From contig QLIY01000044.1 in assembly GCA_003260075.1 (NCBI GenBank), positions 174,909 to 238,908 of the forward strand: DNA of 64,000 nucleotides, written 5' to 3'. A program made the translations under genes and the position numbers. Positions 25,401-37,271 of the stretch are shown here, one piece after another. The notes under the pieces were generated by a model, which did no database searches, was not told the DNA's origin, and saw only the letters and a list, made by a program, of their open reading frames with translations. Numbering within the stretch: position 1 is the first letter of the stretch; each line of letters starts with the position of its first letter. Source of the DNA: Phallusia mammillata (Eukaryota > Chordata > Ascidiacea > Phlebobranchia > Ascidiidae).

Positions 25401-28400
25401 CAACCATTTTACCATCCTGCATACACATGCAGACTGTCTATCAAACCTTGGGTCAGGAAAAATTACTTCTTTGTAATTGACTACAAAAAGGTTGGGAACC
25501 ACTGCTTCAGAAAGAAAGCAAAGTTGTGCTTTAAAAATTTTTTTTTTTCTAACATAGTCTTTTTATTTTTTTAAATTAAATTGATTTAAAATTTACAAAA
25601 ACTTCTTTACATGGGGGGGGGGCTGGGGTCCGCGGAGCCCCAAGGGGCCTGTGAGATGGTTGCAGGGGGTCCGTGGAGGCGTACAACCATTTTACCATCC
25701 TGCATACACGTGCAGACTGTCTATCAAACCTTGGGTCAGGAAAAAATACTTCTTTGTAATTGACTACAAAAAGGTTGGGAACCACTGCTTTAGAAAGAAA
25801 GCAAAGTTGTGCTTTAAAAAAAAATGTTTTTTCTAACATAGTCTTTTCATTTTTTTAAATTAAATTGATTTAAAATTTACAAAAACTTCTTTACATATAC
25901 AGCTTCCTCCTGACTGTGCAATGGCTGCCGTATCTGCTGCCAGTCCAGATGCTGCCTCTCCGGGTGCAATGGAATGTGCTTAACTCACAAAACACTTGCC
26001 ATTTTGTTCTTATTCTCTTCTTTCTTGTTTCACATTCAAATAGTTTGACAGTTATTACAATCTACATGGGTGCATTCCACTTACCTATTTGACAGGAGGT
26101 GCCTTTCCAGCCTGGGGCGCATCCCATCGTACATACACCCGTAAATCTGTTACAGAGATCTGCACGCTTGCAGTGACACTCTTGTTTACAATCGGCACCG
26201 AACTGCCCGCTTCCACAACCTGCAGTAAATTATGGTGTAACAAATTTGTGGAAACAACGCGTCCTTTTTTGGATCTGTCTGCCATACACATTTACCGATT
26301 GTTGTATTTGTTCAAAACTTGGTTGCAAAAAATTATGTACAAACTGTGCCATTGTTTTTGACCGAGTATTGTAGCCTATTTAGGTTGACGAGATAACATT
26401 TATCAGGTTTGTAACGCTACGTTTTCACGGGGGAAAATGGGGGGGGGGATCTGCCATACACATTTTGTATTTGTTCAAAACTTGGTTGCAAAAAAATTAT
26501 GTACAAACTGTGCCATTGTTTTTGACTGAATGATGTAGCCTATTTAGGTTGACAAGATAACATTTATCAGGTTTGTAACGCTACGTTTTCACGGGGGAAA
26601 ATAGTCAAAATTCGCAGAAACATTTACAGACATTTGTCAAGTAGTAAAGTTTAAACATATACTTAAATTGTAAAACAATGAAGAGAAGTTAGGAATGTTT
26701 TTTGCGACCTGGCTAAATATTTTACATTCGGTTTCGGCTCGGTTTTATTTGTATTAGAAATCGCCGCAAAATCAACCATGAAACATCCATTGCCTAGCAG
26801 TAATAAAAGCTACGTTGCTAATAACAGTTTTTCATACCGTTTGTGCATTCCAACCCGCTGAATCCTGTTCCGCACGAACACCCATATGGATCCTGGAGAC
26901 AGAAATGTTTACCCCGGCACTCTTCAGCGTCAGCACCGTGTGTTTTCCCGTCTTGCTTGCAGTGATGTTGACATTTAAATCCAAACCTGCAAAAAACACA
27001 AAAGTTGCATTCGGAAAAGAAAATACTGGCCTATGCGCATCTTGCGCTAGATCTTTTCCGTCACAAATCAGTGCCTCGAGCCACAATAGGGTGTAAGTAA
27101 ATTGAAAGATATAGTATTGTATTAATTCGCTTGTAAAAGTACCATGGCGAAAAAAGGGCTAAACAAGCGTTTACAGCGGTCATGATATTAATGTGTACAA
27201 TGTTTACATTAATATGTCGTAGTTGCGCTTTTCATATTTTTTGCGCATAGTTGCCACGTGTAGATCTAAAATAACGGAAAAAAGATCTCAAAGGCCGAAA
27301 AAGTATGCGCTCTCTGCAGCTTACTTGATCATGTATTGGTTTTAAGTCACGTTTATAGAAATAGCTGATTTTAAAAACGAGTTATGTTTGTAAAAGTCAT
27401 GTTTTACCTGTTTCCACCGCAACCAGTTTCGCAGTTTTCTCCCCGAAATCCTGGTGGACAAACGCAAAATCCCGTATCTGGGTCACAAATTCCCCCGTTG
27501 ATGCAAGTACATTGTTTGTCGCACCTCGGGAATCCCCACTTGTGAGAAGGACAGGAACGGACAATCAACCGCAAGATTCCTTGGTCCAAAGGCCTAAGCA
27601 GCATAAACAGTTTAAATTTATACAAATCTGACACAAGCAGCTTATTGGGCAAAAATTACTGCTTGCTTTCAAACAGTTTACTTTGTGACGTCATGTTATC
27701 CATAAACAGGTTTTTTTAAGGTTTGGTTTGGGTGGCCGCTAAGTAGTTTTAAGAGAGGGGGGGGGGGGGGGGGGGGGGTTGGGGAAACCGCTGGAGAATT
27801 TTTTTTTCAAAACACCTCAAAAAAAACACTGTCCATAAACCCAATCTGCCAAAATTGTAAAAAAAAATTTGACAGAGAGAAAGATGTATTTCATACAAAG
27901 ATGTATTTTCTTTACACTGTAGGCTACAATTCCTATAAAATGGTGCAGCATTGAATAAATATCATCACCAAATCCACCTAAAAATATGCTTTTCATGACA
28001 TGGTTCCATATTGTATTATTTTTTCCTGCCTAATCGTAAGTTACAAATATTGCACACATTTAGCCCTGTTATACCTGTATTGGGATAAATCAATGTTTCT
28101 GTTTTCCGGAGGTTTAAAGCATTCGTAGGTTCCAGCGTGCTGTGACGTCACGCTCGAGAGAGTTCGAGAAAGTTTTCTATCCTGTGGCGAACCTCCAATC
28201 ACGTGACCGCGATACTTCCAAATCACCTCGCTAGTGGGATCGAACGATTTGAAATTCAAAGTAAAATCCTTGTCTTCGACACTGGCCGTATACGTGAAAA
28301 ATTCCGGCCAAACGCCTCCACTTGTACCTTGCCGTTAAGTAGGGATGTTTTATTACTTCTGGTGTACAAACAAGAAACTGAGACAATACCACTAGCAACC

Positions 28401-29785
28401 ACAGAGAAGCAACGAACCGGCCTAATTTGGGTTCGGCCGAAATTGATTATTTTATTTTTGAACGCCCCGAAACAAGTCATAAAGAGTAGGCCTACAGACT
28501 ATTTGTTTCAATCAAAATTCGCTGTTTCATTGAGTCACGTCCAATTAAATCTAGACTATATTTTGTAACTTAGGTATTTGTGCGTTATCAACCACAAAGA
28601 ATAGGTCTATCTGAACATTTTCGCAATTACTTAGAGATAAAAACACAGAATTTAAAAGCAAATATTTGAAATGAATCACGACTTTTCGATAATCCGTTTC
28701 TTCAAATTATATCAGAGGTAAATTGTGAAAAAATGTCTTTCTTCACAGCTATTTACAACTATAAATTCATCCACAGTGATATAATTGCTCTTGTGTAACA
28801 TTTTCAATACTTACCTATTTTAATCCCGGGGGGGGGGTTCGGCCGAAAATGATTATTTTATTTTTGAATGCCCCGAAACATGTCATAAAGAGTAGGCCTA
28901 CAGACTATTTGTTTCAATCAAAATTCGCTGTTTCATTGAGTCACGTCCAATTAAATCTAGGCTATAGGCTATTTTGTAACTTAGGTATTTGTGCGTCATC
29001 AACCACAAAGAATAGGATCTGAACATTTTCGCAATTACTTAGAGATAAAAACACAGATTTTAAAAGTAAATATTTGAAATGAATCACTACTTTTCGATAA
29101 TCCATTTCTTCAAATTATATCAGAGATAAATTGTGAAAAAACGACTTTCTTCACAGCTATTTACAACTATAAATTCATCCACAGTGGTATAATTGCTCTT
29201 GTGTAACATTTTCAATACTTACCTATTTTAATCCCTATAATTTTTGTCATGATGTGAGTATTGGGATCTTTTCCTTCGCACGAGTAAACTCCTGTTCTGT
29301 TTAAGTCGTCGTCGGGATACATGCTCAGCCGCTTGCCAGGCCACGATTCAGGAGATATCGGCCCAACTAGATGCATTGGTGCTAATCGGGAACCACTACC
29401 TGAAATTTCATATTAAAAATCTAAAGGCGCTCTTTAAGATTTCAAATGCTTAAATTTTTGCCCCTGGAGTAGGCTATTGTTTACTTTTTTACCTGTATCT
29501 TGGTCCCTTCGAAATGTCCCATGGTCCAACTCAACTTCATCTGATACACATTTTATGAACGAAATTTCTCCTTTTCTTACCAACGCATGTTCGTTCACCA
29601 TAGTAAGATCTCTGATTTGACAACAACCTTGAACAATATACGAAACACTTTTTTACGACCCAAAGGAACACATTTTTTTTACAAAATAAGATTTGCAAAC
29701 CTTCGTGCATGCCAAGAAGCCACAAAAAAGATAATATCAATAAATCAGGGCAAAAAATCTTTTGAGTCAAACCTGTTTTCAACAT
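19416..29785 (-). CDS. TIE-like receptor ectodomain with short tail and no kinase, 634 residues, complete
   Basis: Thirteen exons in phase: 29785-29701, 29609-29493, 29399-29223, 28327-28075, 27593-27408, 26986-26838, 26219-26085, 22672-22539, 22325-22205, 21265-21149, 20827-20717, 20126-19971, 19579-19416. Order: signal peptide ([11 protein letters not shown]); Ig1 (EISFIKC to GVYSCEG); Ig2 ([16 protein letters not shown] to AGTYEC) running into RLIVRSC, as in TIE2; EGF1 ([20 protein letters not shown]); EGF2 with [16 protein letters not shown], very close to vertebrate TIE; EGF3 ([18 protein letters not shown]). Then a fourth TIE-style EGF, three EGFs of which two have a DLNDC or NINDC calcium-binding start, a cysteine-rich GCC2/GCC3-like module ([20 protein letters not shown]), a membrane helix ([17 protein letters not shown]) and a basic tail ending GRSAW. 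No third Ig, FNIII or tyrosine kinase follows. The Ig2 acceptor is weak. Partner and signalling are unknown. Confidence 0.85.
20340..20351. other. 12-base G run (probable gap placeholder)
   Basis: Homopolymer in the TIE-like intron, without recognisable flanking copies. Confidence 0.6.
22870..22925 (+). promoter_or_regulatory. Probable promoter of the nested acidic gene
   Basis: A perfect CRE, TGACGTCA (22874-22881), an E2F-like GCGCGGGA just after it and an inverted CCAAT box (ATTGG near 22912) cluster about 170-200 bp before the ATG at 23085. The region lies inside an intron of the opposite-strand TIE-like gene. Confidence 0.5.
23085..25983 (+). CDS. Acidic Asp/Glu-rich protein, 253 residues, nested in a TIE-like intron
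   Basis: Eight exons join in phase: 23085-23115, 23315-23380, 23446-23498, 23942-24091, 24594-24717, 24779-24876, 24964-25122, 25903-25983. The protein starts [10 protein letters not shown] and ends SPGAMECA. Long runs of Asp/Glu (for example [17 protein letters not shown]) suggest a nuclear or nucleolar, largely disordered protein. The stretch [20 protein letters not shown] and the segment [18 protein letters not shown] are less repetitive and may be short conserved motifs. There is no signal peptide or membrane helix. I do not recognise the family. The whole gene lies within the 3.4-kb intron between TIE-like exons 7 and 8, on the opposite strand. Exon 5 is partly duplicated by an allelic copy across a 10-G run; the copy at 24594 is intact and is the one used here. 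Confidence 0.78.
24388..24648. repeat. Allelic-type duplication covering an exon start
   Basis: 24388-24512 and 24523-24648 are near-identical around 10 G (24513-24522). Both contain the acceptor and first part of exon 5 of the nested gene, so a naive gene finder would predict an extra exon. Confidence 0.85.
25326..25504. mobile_element. hAT-like MITE (179 bp), 8-bp TSD
   Basis: The ends read CAGTGGTTCCCAACC and GGTTGGGAACCACTG. The flanks are CTTTAGAA (25318-25325) and CTTCAGAA (25505-25512). The second allele copy keeps CTTTAGAA exactly, so the mismatch arose after insertion. Confidence 0.85.
25340..25899. repeat. Allelic-type duplication including the MITE
   Basis: 25340-25612 and 25623-25899 are two versions of one sequence around 10 G (25613-25622). 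The second copy leads directly into the last exon of the nested gene. Confidence 0.85.
26273..26601. repeat. Allelic-type duplication in a TIE-like intron
   Basis: 26273-26438 and 26449-26601 are near-identical around 10 G (26439-26448). Copy 2 lacks a few short segments. Confidence 0.85.
27707..27831. mobile_element. hAT-like MITE with its middle replaced by 22 G
   Basis: The ends read CAGGTTTTTTTAAGG-like and AAAAAACACTG. TCCATAAA flanks both sides (27699-27706 and 27832-27839). The full-length relative at 54399-54567 shows that roughly 65 bp of interior are missing exactly where the G run (27757-27778) stands. Confidence 0.85.
28432..29236. repeat. Allelic-type duplication of about 400 bp reaching a splice donor
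   Basis: 28432-28827 and 28838-29236 are the same sequence with scattered substitutions and small indels, around 10 G (28828-28837). Both copies contain the donor of TIE-like exon 3 (CTTACCTATTTTAATCCC on the plus strand). Only the second is attached to the full exon. Confidence 0.88.
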
Positions 29786-31433
29786 TTCTCATCAACGGCT
29801 ACACCAAAAGTTATTCGAAATCTGTTGTATAAGTGTTATTGAATTGTCCATGTTGAGTTGAAACGCTTTGAGTGTGTTCAAGTGGAATAGTTTGATTTGA
29901 TTATGATCGTTATGGTCGTAATAGGTTTATTTGTGTATGAATTAAGAGTTTGTAATTTAATTCCAAATAGTTTAGATTAAAATGTCTATTCTACTGATTA
30001 TCTTTGTGATATTTGCATGTGTCAGGCTATCAGCTGTTTTTAAATCCAATACAAAACAGACCATAAAATTATGATGAAAAATATATTTCTATGGCAAATT
30101 TTTATTTTTTGTAAAATTGATAAAATGATGTTTTGCTTTAGTTTTTCTTACTTTTAAACAAACCCAAAAACATTGATCATATTGCGGCTACCTAACTGCT
30201 TGCCATCATTTCTATTTATATCTGAGTTTAGTCGATTACTAACATGGCGGTAGGAGGGCGCCATTTTTCACGTTTTTTTCAGACAAAGCTGATTCAGCGG
30301 AATCGTCGGGCAGCTAATAATGACGAAGCGAAGTGTAAAATGCGTGTAGGGTGTAGTGGTTTTTCTGTTTTTTTGTTGTTCCTCTTTTTGGGGCTTTTAC
30401 TATTTTTGGAATGTTAAACTGTTTTGTAACAGAAATTGGTAAGATACTATCCAAAATAAACCTTACTTTGAATATTACCTAGTTAAGTGTTGGCGCATAA
30501 ATAATTTGTTTTGTTTGAACTTTGAAACCAAGTTTTGACTTGTAGTTGTAATTGCTATTTTTGATTGAAATTTAAGAGAAAAAGTTTGAACACTTTAGGC
30601 ACATATAGTACAAGTCAAGTTAAGCATATTTCCAGAACATCATTTTTAAAGTAAAGCCATACTTTGAAAGGAAAACGAAATTGGTGTCAAATTGTTACCA
30701 AATATGGCCAAACAGTTATACTTTGACTTTGTAACAAAACTTTATAGTTTAAAATTCAAAGATTGACCAAAAAAGTTTATAGACCTTATTTATAATCATA
30801 AAAGCTTAGTTATGTCATCATTCTTTGTCCAGAATTTAGAACAGCCTGATGGTCTTTATTTTATTTTTGTGTGCTTAAGCCTTCAACACTATTTACAATG
30901 AGCTATTGTATTAAAAAGATGGCACGAAATGCTAACATTTCTGCAAAACACTAATCTTGCCACTTAAAATTCTGGTAAGGCAAGTAAAATCGCAAATACA
31001 CCCTTTTTACTTTAAATCAACAGACTTTAATTCCAAAATTTAAATTGGTCAGAATTGTGATATTAATGAACAAGCAAACGTTTTCAGCAGCAATTGACCC
31101 TAGACAATATACATTCAACTTCCTTTTTAGAAAATGTACTCAAATAGTAAATATGAATGGGTTTAGACATATTAAATTGTAGTATGTAATTATAAATAAA
31201 AACATGCCTTATATATTCATTTTTTGTTTGTATACAGTGTACAATATTGTTCCTTCAACAAATTCTCATCTTCACTAGTAGCCGTAGTTTAAAAACTTTT
31301 CTCTTGTTTTCAAATTTAGGGTGTAGACTGTTTTGTGACATTAGATAATGTAAATTAAGAAGCATAATTTACCAGATCTAGAAATAACGTTAGTACCAGT
31401 AATCAGCTACTTTTAATTACCCAATGTTTGACA
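29786..31433. promoter_or_regulatory. Divergent upstream region of the TIE-like and BACH-like genes
   Basis: The two genes are transcribed away from each other from this segment. Near 30240-30340 is a local GC-rich patch (ATGGCGGTAGGAGGGCGCC) followed by GCCATTTTT, which resembles a YY1 site. It may be a BACH-like first non-coding exon or its core promoter. The rest is AT-rich with nothing recognisable. Confidence 0.35.
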
Positions 31434-34400
31434 ATGAGTGCTACACCTGCAGAAGTAACAGTCATTGTCTCCCACACTTCCACATCGGGTAAGTTTTAAC
31501 TATTATAATGCTAGCTGTAGTTTTTGTGTATTGTACTACAGTAAACCTTGGTTAATCCAAACCCATTTGGACAAAAATAATTGTGCGGATTAAGTAAAGA
31601 TCCAGATTAACTGATATCGATTGTCTACTTAACGCCTTTCAATTTTACAAATCATTTGTACCTTAAGTTTTGTCTGAATTAGGTGAAGATCCAGATTAAC
31701 TGTGGTTTACTAGATATAAAATTGGTTTTGGTTTATGTCTTAAATTATGTTTATTTTTATTTTTGTCTTGATCAAAGGTTTCCTTGAATTTCTTAAAATT
31801 TGGGGGGGGGGTATAAAATTGGTTTTGGTTTATGTCCTAAATTATGTTTTTTTTTATTTTTGTCTTGATCAAAGGTTTCCTTGAATTTCTTAAAATTTAC
31901 ACACATTGTTTATATATATATATATATGTAAAGTTGTACTTGGTATCTTATATGGGCAGTTGATCTACCAGCTAACATGCATACCCCCCTTAACAAAAAT
32001 GTATTTGTTAAATTAACTGTTTAAATGTTAAGCAGTCTACCACTGAACATTGAAGTATGTGTTCATTACAAGACCAGTAACTGTTGGTTTACCCCAGGGG
32101 TCGGCAACCTTTTTGGCGACGTGTGCCAATTTGCTTGTTATTTCTATGTGTTAATGACCTCGCCCACGTTTTTCTCAATAATTGTGGTTCGTGCCAGCAG
32201 ATACCAATAATAAAGAGAAAGCAGAGTGTTATGTACATACAAGGCTGAATTTTAAGACAATAGCATGATAAAAACTATAAACAAACAGTGCAACAGGTTA
32301 AATTGTCACTTCAATATAAACATGCAAATCGGTTGGCGTGCCATAAAAAACGACCTCGTGTGCCAACCTTGGCATGTGTGCCAGAGGTTGCCAACCCCTG
32401 GTCTACCCTATGACCTTGTGATCACTTCCTGACTCAGTGATCATGACCAAAGATATTTCCTTGTGAAATAATGACTATATAATTAGTATTACGCTTAACA
32501 GTTAACTAAATAAGTTAATTGAATTTGTACCCATTTTGAAATATGTTTCGGACATGACTCTTATAGAAAAAGCATGCTGGTTTTTAAGATAACAAATATA
32601 TAAAGTGTTTGACTACATTCTCGGCTTAGATTTTGTAATGTGTTTTTTATAATCTTTTTAAATTTTGATCTACAAAAATACACCGCTCCAAAAGTTTATG
32701 GGGACCCATGTGTTTCTACAGAAATAAAAATATTGTACCAAACACCAATGGTTGTACCCTTTTAATATTCCCCCCTGTGGCATGTTCATTAGTACCTTGC
32801 AAAAAACAAACCATACACTACCCTGTAGTTATTTGTTACCTTGCCAAGTAGTTCTATTGTTAAACTGATAACTCATATCTGTTTTGTTAAGGGACCAATA
32901 CTGGACATTCAGAAGTTCAACCTCAATATGTTTATGAATCCAACATTCATGCTCAAAATGTCTTGGCCACCTTAAATGAACAGCGGAAAAAGGGCTTACT
33001 TTGCGACATGACAGTCATTGTTGACGTAAGAAGCAAAATACTGATTAGGGACGTATGTGAATGGCAGTTGTGCAAATAACCTCACCAGATCTCTCTTGTC
33101 TGATTTACTTTAATGGTTGAGTTGTTCCAGCTGGTCACTGTGAGTCAGCAATTTTTTGCAAGTGGGGAATGCCTACTGCTATTTTGGGGTGGATTCCTTT
33201 TGCATACTTTGACCAGTTTTCTATAGACTGTGTCTGTGTTTATTGTGCGCATTAAAATTTTACAGTTGAACCTCCAAAAGTCAGTACAAAATTACCATGA
33301 TCATGAAAATCCTTTTCGCTATGAACACATGCTTTTACAGATTTTTAGTTTTTGTTGTTATTTGTTGACATTTTGTAAGCCATCGTATATCCAGACCTGG
33401 TTAACTTAAAGTCTAAAAGTGACCTGCTGATTAATCAAACATTTTGGCAAATTCTAATGCAACCGTTAGTGATATGAGGGGGCACATCAGTTACACTCGT
33501 ATCACTTAAAGTCACATAAAAGATTGATGAAAAGGTATCATCGCCAAAAAATGATTTGTAAAATGACATAAGTTTTACATTTGTTTTTAAATATATATCA
33601 TATTTATCACGCATATTTTCTTGGCTATGAAAGTTTTTGACTGTTATTTTTGTCACTAGGGTATTGAGCTTCAAGCACACAAAGCTGTTCTTGCCGCATG
33701 CAGTTCATACTTCAATGGTATTATAACGGATCCTGCAAATGTCAGTCACAATATTGTGCTTGAACTGAGCAGCATAAGCAGGTATTTACCTTACCTGTTA
33801 TTTGATATGATTAAAGGATTCACAAAACATTGACGATTAATTCAACTTGTATTACAATTAATAGGATCGGAATGGAAAACATTTTGGAATTTGCTTACAC
33901 TTCCAAGTTAACAGTTTGCCGATCGAATATTGATCATGTTTTAGCTGCTGCTCGAGAACTAGATGTGAAAAATCTTGAGTATGCTTGTCTCAACTTGTTG
34001 AAAGAGGTATATATAATTGACTTTTAAGTTTTACTTAGTTTAACTAACTTACGTAGTTACTAGATTGCTAGTCCTATAATGAGGCTTTAAAGTTAATGTA
34101 TTTTCCACATACAAATTGCATTGAAATGTATTGGGGTCCAAAGTCAAGTGCAATTGCATAAAAAACATAAGCTTTGGTTTTAAAATGATGGAAACAATAC
34201 AGTGTTTTTTATTTTATTATTTTGTGGTGATATTTACCAATTTAGGTTTAAGAATTGCTTGACAATTCCCTATTTCAAAATATTTTTGTAATGAGTGTTG
34301 TTTTTTATTAGAAATAAACTAAGAATAAATTGCTACATTACAGTTATGGATGGGCAATTTAAGATAGGGAATTTAAAGGATATTCATAAGTAAATTTATG

Positions 34401-37208
34401 ATAAAATTTGTTGCATACAACTTTGGCAACTTTGTTTTTGATCTTTAGTTTGAGTAAAATTCATTCGCCATAGAAATGTGATTACAATATTGAGTGCGGT
34501 GTATATATAAAATGCAAAAAAACTTATATTGTGATTTGCTTGTCTCTTATCATAGTTTGTTTTTTGTCATTTCAGAAACTACTTCAGGAATCTACAGACT
34601 GTGTCATGTCTCAATGTCCAGAAGGTGCCAATGCTTGCCGAAATAGCACAATTTCAAGGTACATATAAAACAGGTGTCTAATGGGCAGTTCTTCTGTTTT
34701 AGCCAATACCTTTTTTCTGAAAAACAAACAAACTGTAATTCAGACATTTGAATCACCAAAGACCTAAGCCTTGATCAAGCAGTAGTGACTTTTATTGTAC
34801 AGTTTGATAAATTATTTCATTGTTTTGCTTCTGGGAAATGAAGGATTGTTTAATGCAGAATGATGCTTCATATTCTGCAATACAGTGTCAATAATTGCCA
34901 AGTAAAATTTCGAAATTCTCTCACATGACACAAATGAAAAAAATATGTATCCTTAATATTGGCTTAACAATAATTCATTATTCAGGGATAAATGTCTTAT
35001 GTTGTCGTTTTTTTTGTCAAATTAACTTAAAATGGTTCAATGATGGCATTGAAAAAATTGCATGAACCTTGTGTTTATCATACAAAAGTGCTGTCTTCCA
35101 TACCTTATGGTCTATGCAACCAGGGTTGTGAAGTGCCGTAAACATTTTTTGATCTGACTTTGCTTTTAAAAGTTTTTCAACTTCCACTCCAACCTAAAAA
35201 AACTGTTTTGCACCCAAAATTGATTTGTTTAAATTTTCTTTTAAATAAACCTTGGTAAATTTATAAAAGCTTAAAGTGATACAAGGACCTTTTTGTGAGC
35301 AGAAAAGTTCTTCCCCAACCAGCATATGAACGACCTGCCAACCCTGAAAAAACAGAGATAAAAGGTATATGTATATACTATCCGCTTTGATTTATGCTAA
35401 TTTGCTGCAAAGTCCAATCTCATGCATTGCCAGTTACAACACATTATTTGCTCAAATATTATACATATTAAGTCAAGTTGGTGTGTTTGCTAGAAATTTT
35501 TTGATAGTTGAACTTTGTTTTGACCAACGATAAAAATGCACTTATATTTCAATGGCCCATGTCAGTCAATACTAACGATGGTATGTTCTTGGAAAATAGA
35601 CAATGCAGTCACATCTCATTTAAAACCAGTACAATTAGGATTCAGTGAGATCTTTAAGTGCCCTAAAATGCTCTCTCAGGGGGGGGGGTTAACGATAAAA
35701 AAGCACTTATATTTCAATGGCCAATGTCAGTCAATCCTTTAACCAACGATGGCGTGTTCTTGGAAAATAGACAATGCAGTCACATTTCGTTTAAAACCAG
35801 AACAATTAGGATTCAGTGAGATCTTTAAGTGCCCTAAAATGCTCTCTCACAGCCCAATTGTGCAAACACTTTTTATTAATGCTCTTTTTGGTTCAGAAGT
35901 TTGTGGAATGATTGAGAAATAAAGCATGCCTTTTCTTTTTATTTGACAGATAACACAAAAAACTGTTGTGTTGAAGAAAAGTCTGAAAAACCAGTAAGTT
36001 ACCCATGTTTGGAGTACAAAATTTTTATGTGTCCCTTATAATTAGTTGTTGTAATTTTGTAAAAAGTTTTTAGTAAAAGTAGACTTTTTGTCATAAACCT
36101 GGAGTCTCAATTTTGTGACTCAGCTATTACAATTGTTGCATCACAATTTCTCTATTGTTGTGTCACTGTGGGTCATGATTTTCTAAGATAGGAATAGCAC
36201 AGCTGTTTTTTTTTAACTTGGATCTATTCTTGTTTGTTGTATATTTTCATAATATGTGTATATATCTGCCACAAATACAGTCTTGTTCCAGATTTTCATT
36301 GACATGTAAGTTTTTTTTACCACTGGAGGCAGACATGTAAGCCTTTCCTCGTGCTATTTTTTTGCTTGGCCCTTAGGGGTATTTGAGTTTATTAACCGTG
36401 GTAAAATTGACTCACTGGTGAAAAGGCACTCAAGCTCAACTTTCTTTTGCTTGGTCTTAATAAATTTTTAAATAGTACCTTATAGTGAAGGATTAAAACA
36501 AAAATGACAAACTCTACCTTTGCACAATGCAAATTAAAATACTGAACTAATAATTGTTACTCTTGTAAACCTTTTATAACACAAGTGTTGTCATAAGCAT
36601 TTATCACAATGTTTTAAAATAACATATTACCGGTTACACCTTGTAAAATATCACCCGTTACAAAGCAGTACTAAAAATATTATTTTTTCAATCTAGACTT
36701 GAATATGCCCAGTTTCATCTAAAACACCAAACAGAAAATTAACTGTGCCCTCTTTTCACTTGCTTATTTTAGAAAGTTGGATGCAGTCCACAAAAAGCAG
36801 ATCCATGTTCTAATCCTGCAACATGGAAAGGGGATTGCCCATTGATGGCTCAACTAAGCTTGGAATCAAAACCTCAACTAACTGTACCAGACACCACCAA
36901 CAAGTTTTGCCCCACACAACATGTTATCAGTAAGTTTTAGTCTCTGAATAGAAAAAGCACTTAACAGAATTGATTTTTCGTTTTATTCATTAACATTAGA
37001 AAATGTTGCATATGATTTGGCATTCCTCATTGGGGGGGGGGGGCCAGATACCACCAACAAGTTTTGCCCAACACAGCATGTTCTCAGTAAGTGTTTGTCA
37101 CTGAATGCTACTGTCTTACTTTTGAGAAGCACTTTAAAATAGCATTGGGGACTGTTTTTTATTTTATTTAGTAAGATTAGATTTGGCATTCCTCATTGCC
37201 AAGTCGCT

Positions 37209-37271
<63 letters not shown>

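Noticed and set aside
32686..32720. CCGCTCCAAAAGTTTATGGG as a Tc1/mariner terminus
   Set aside because: Only one end is seen, without a partner or a TA duplication that can be verified.
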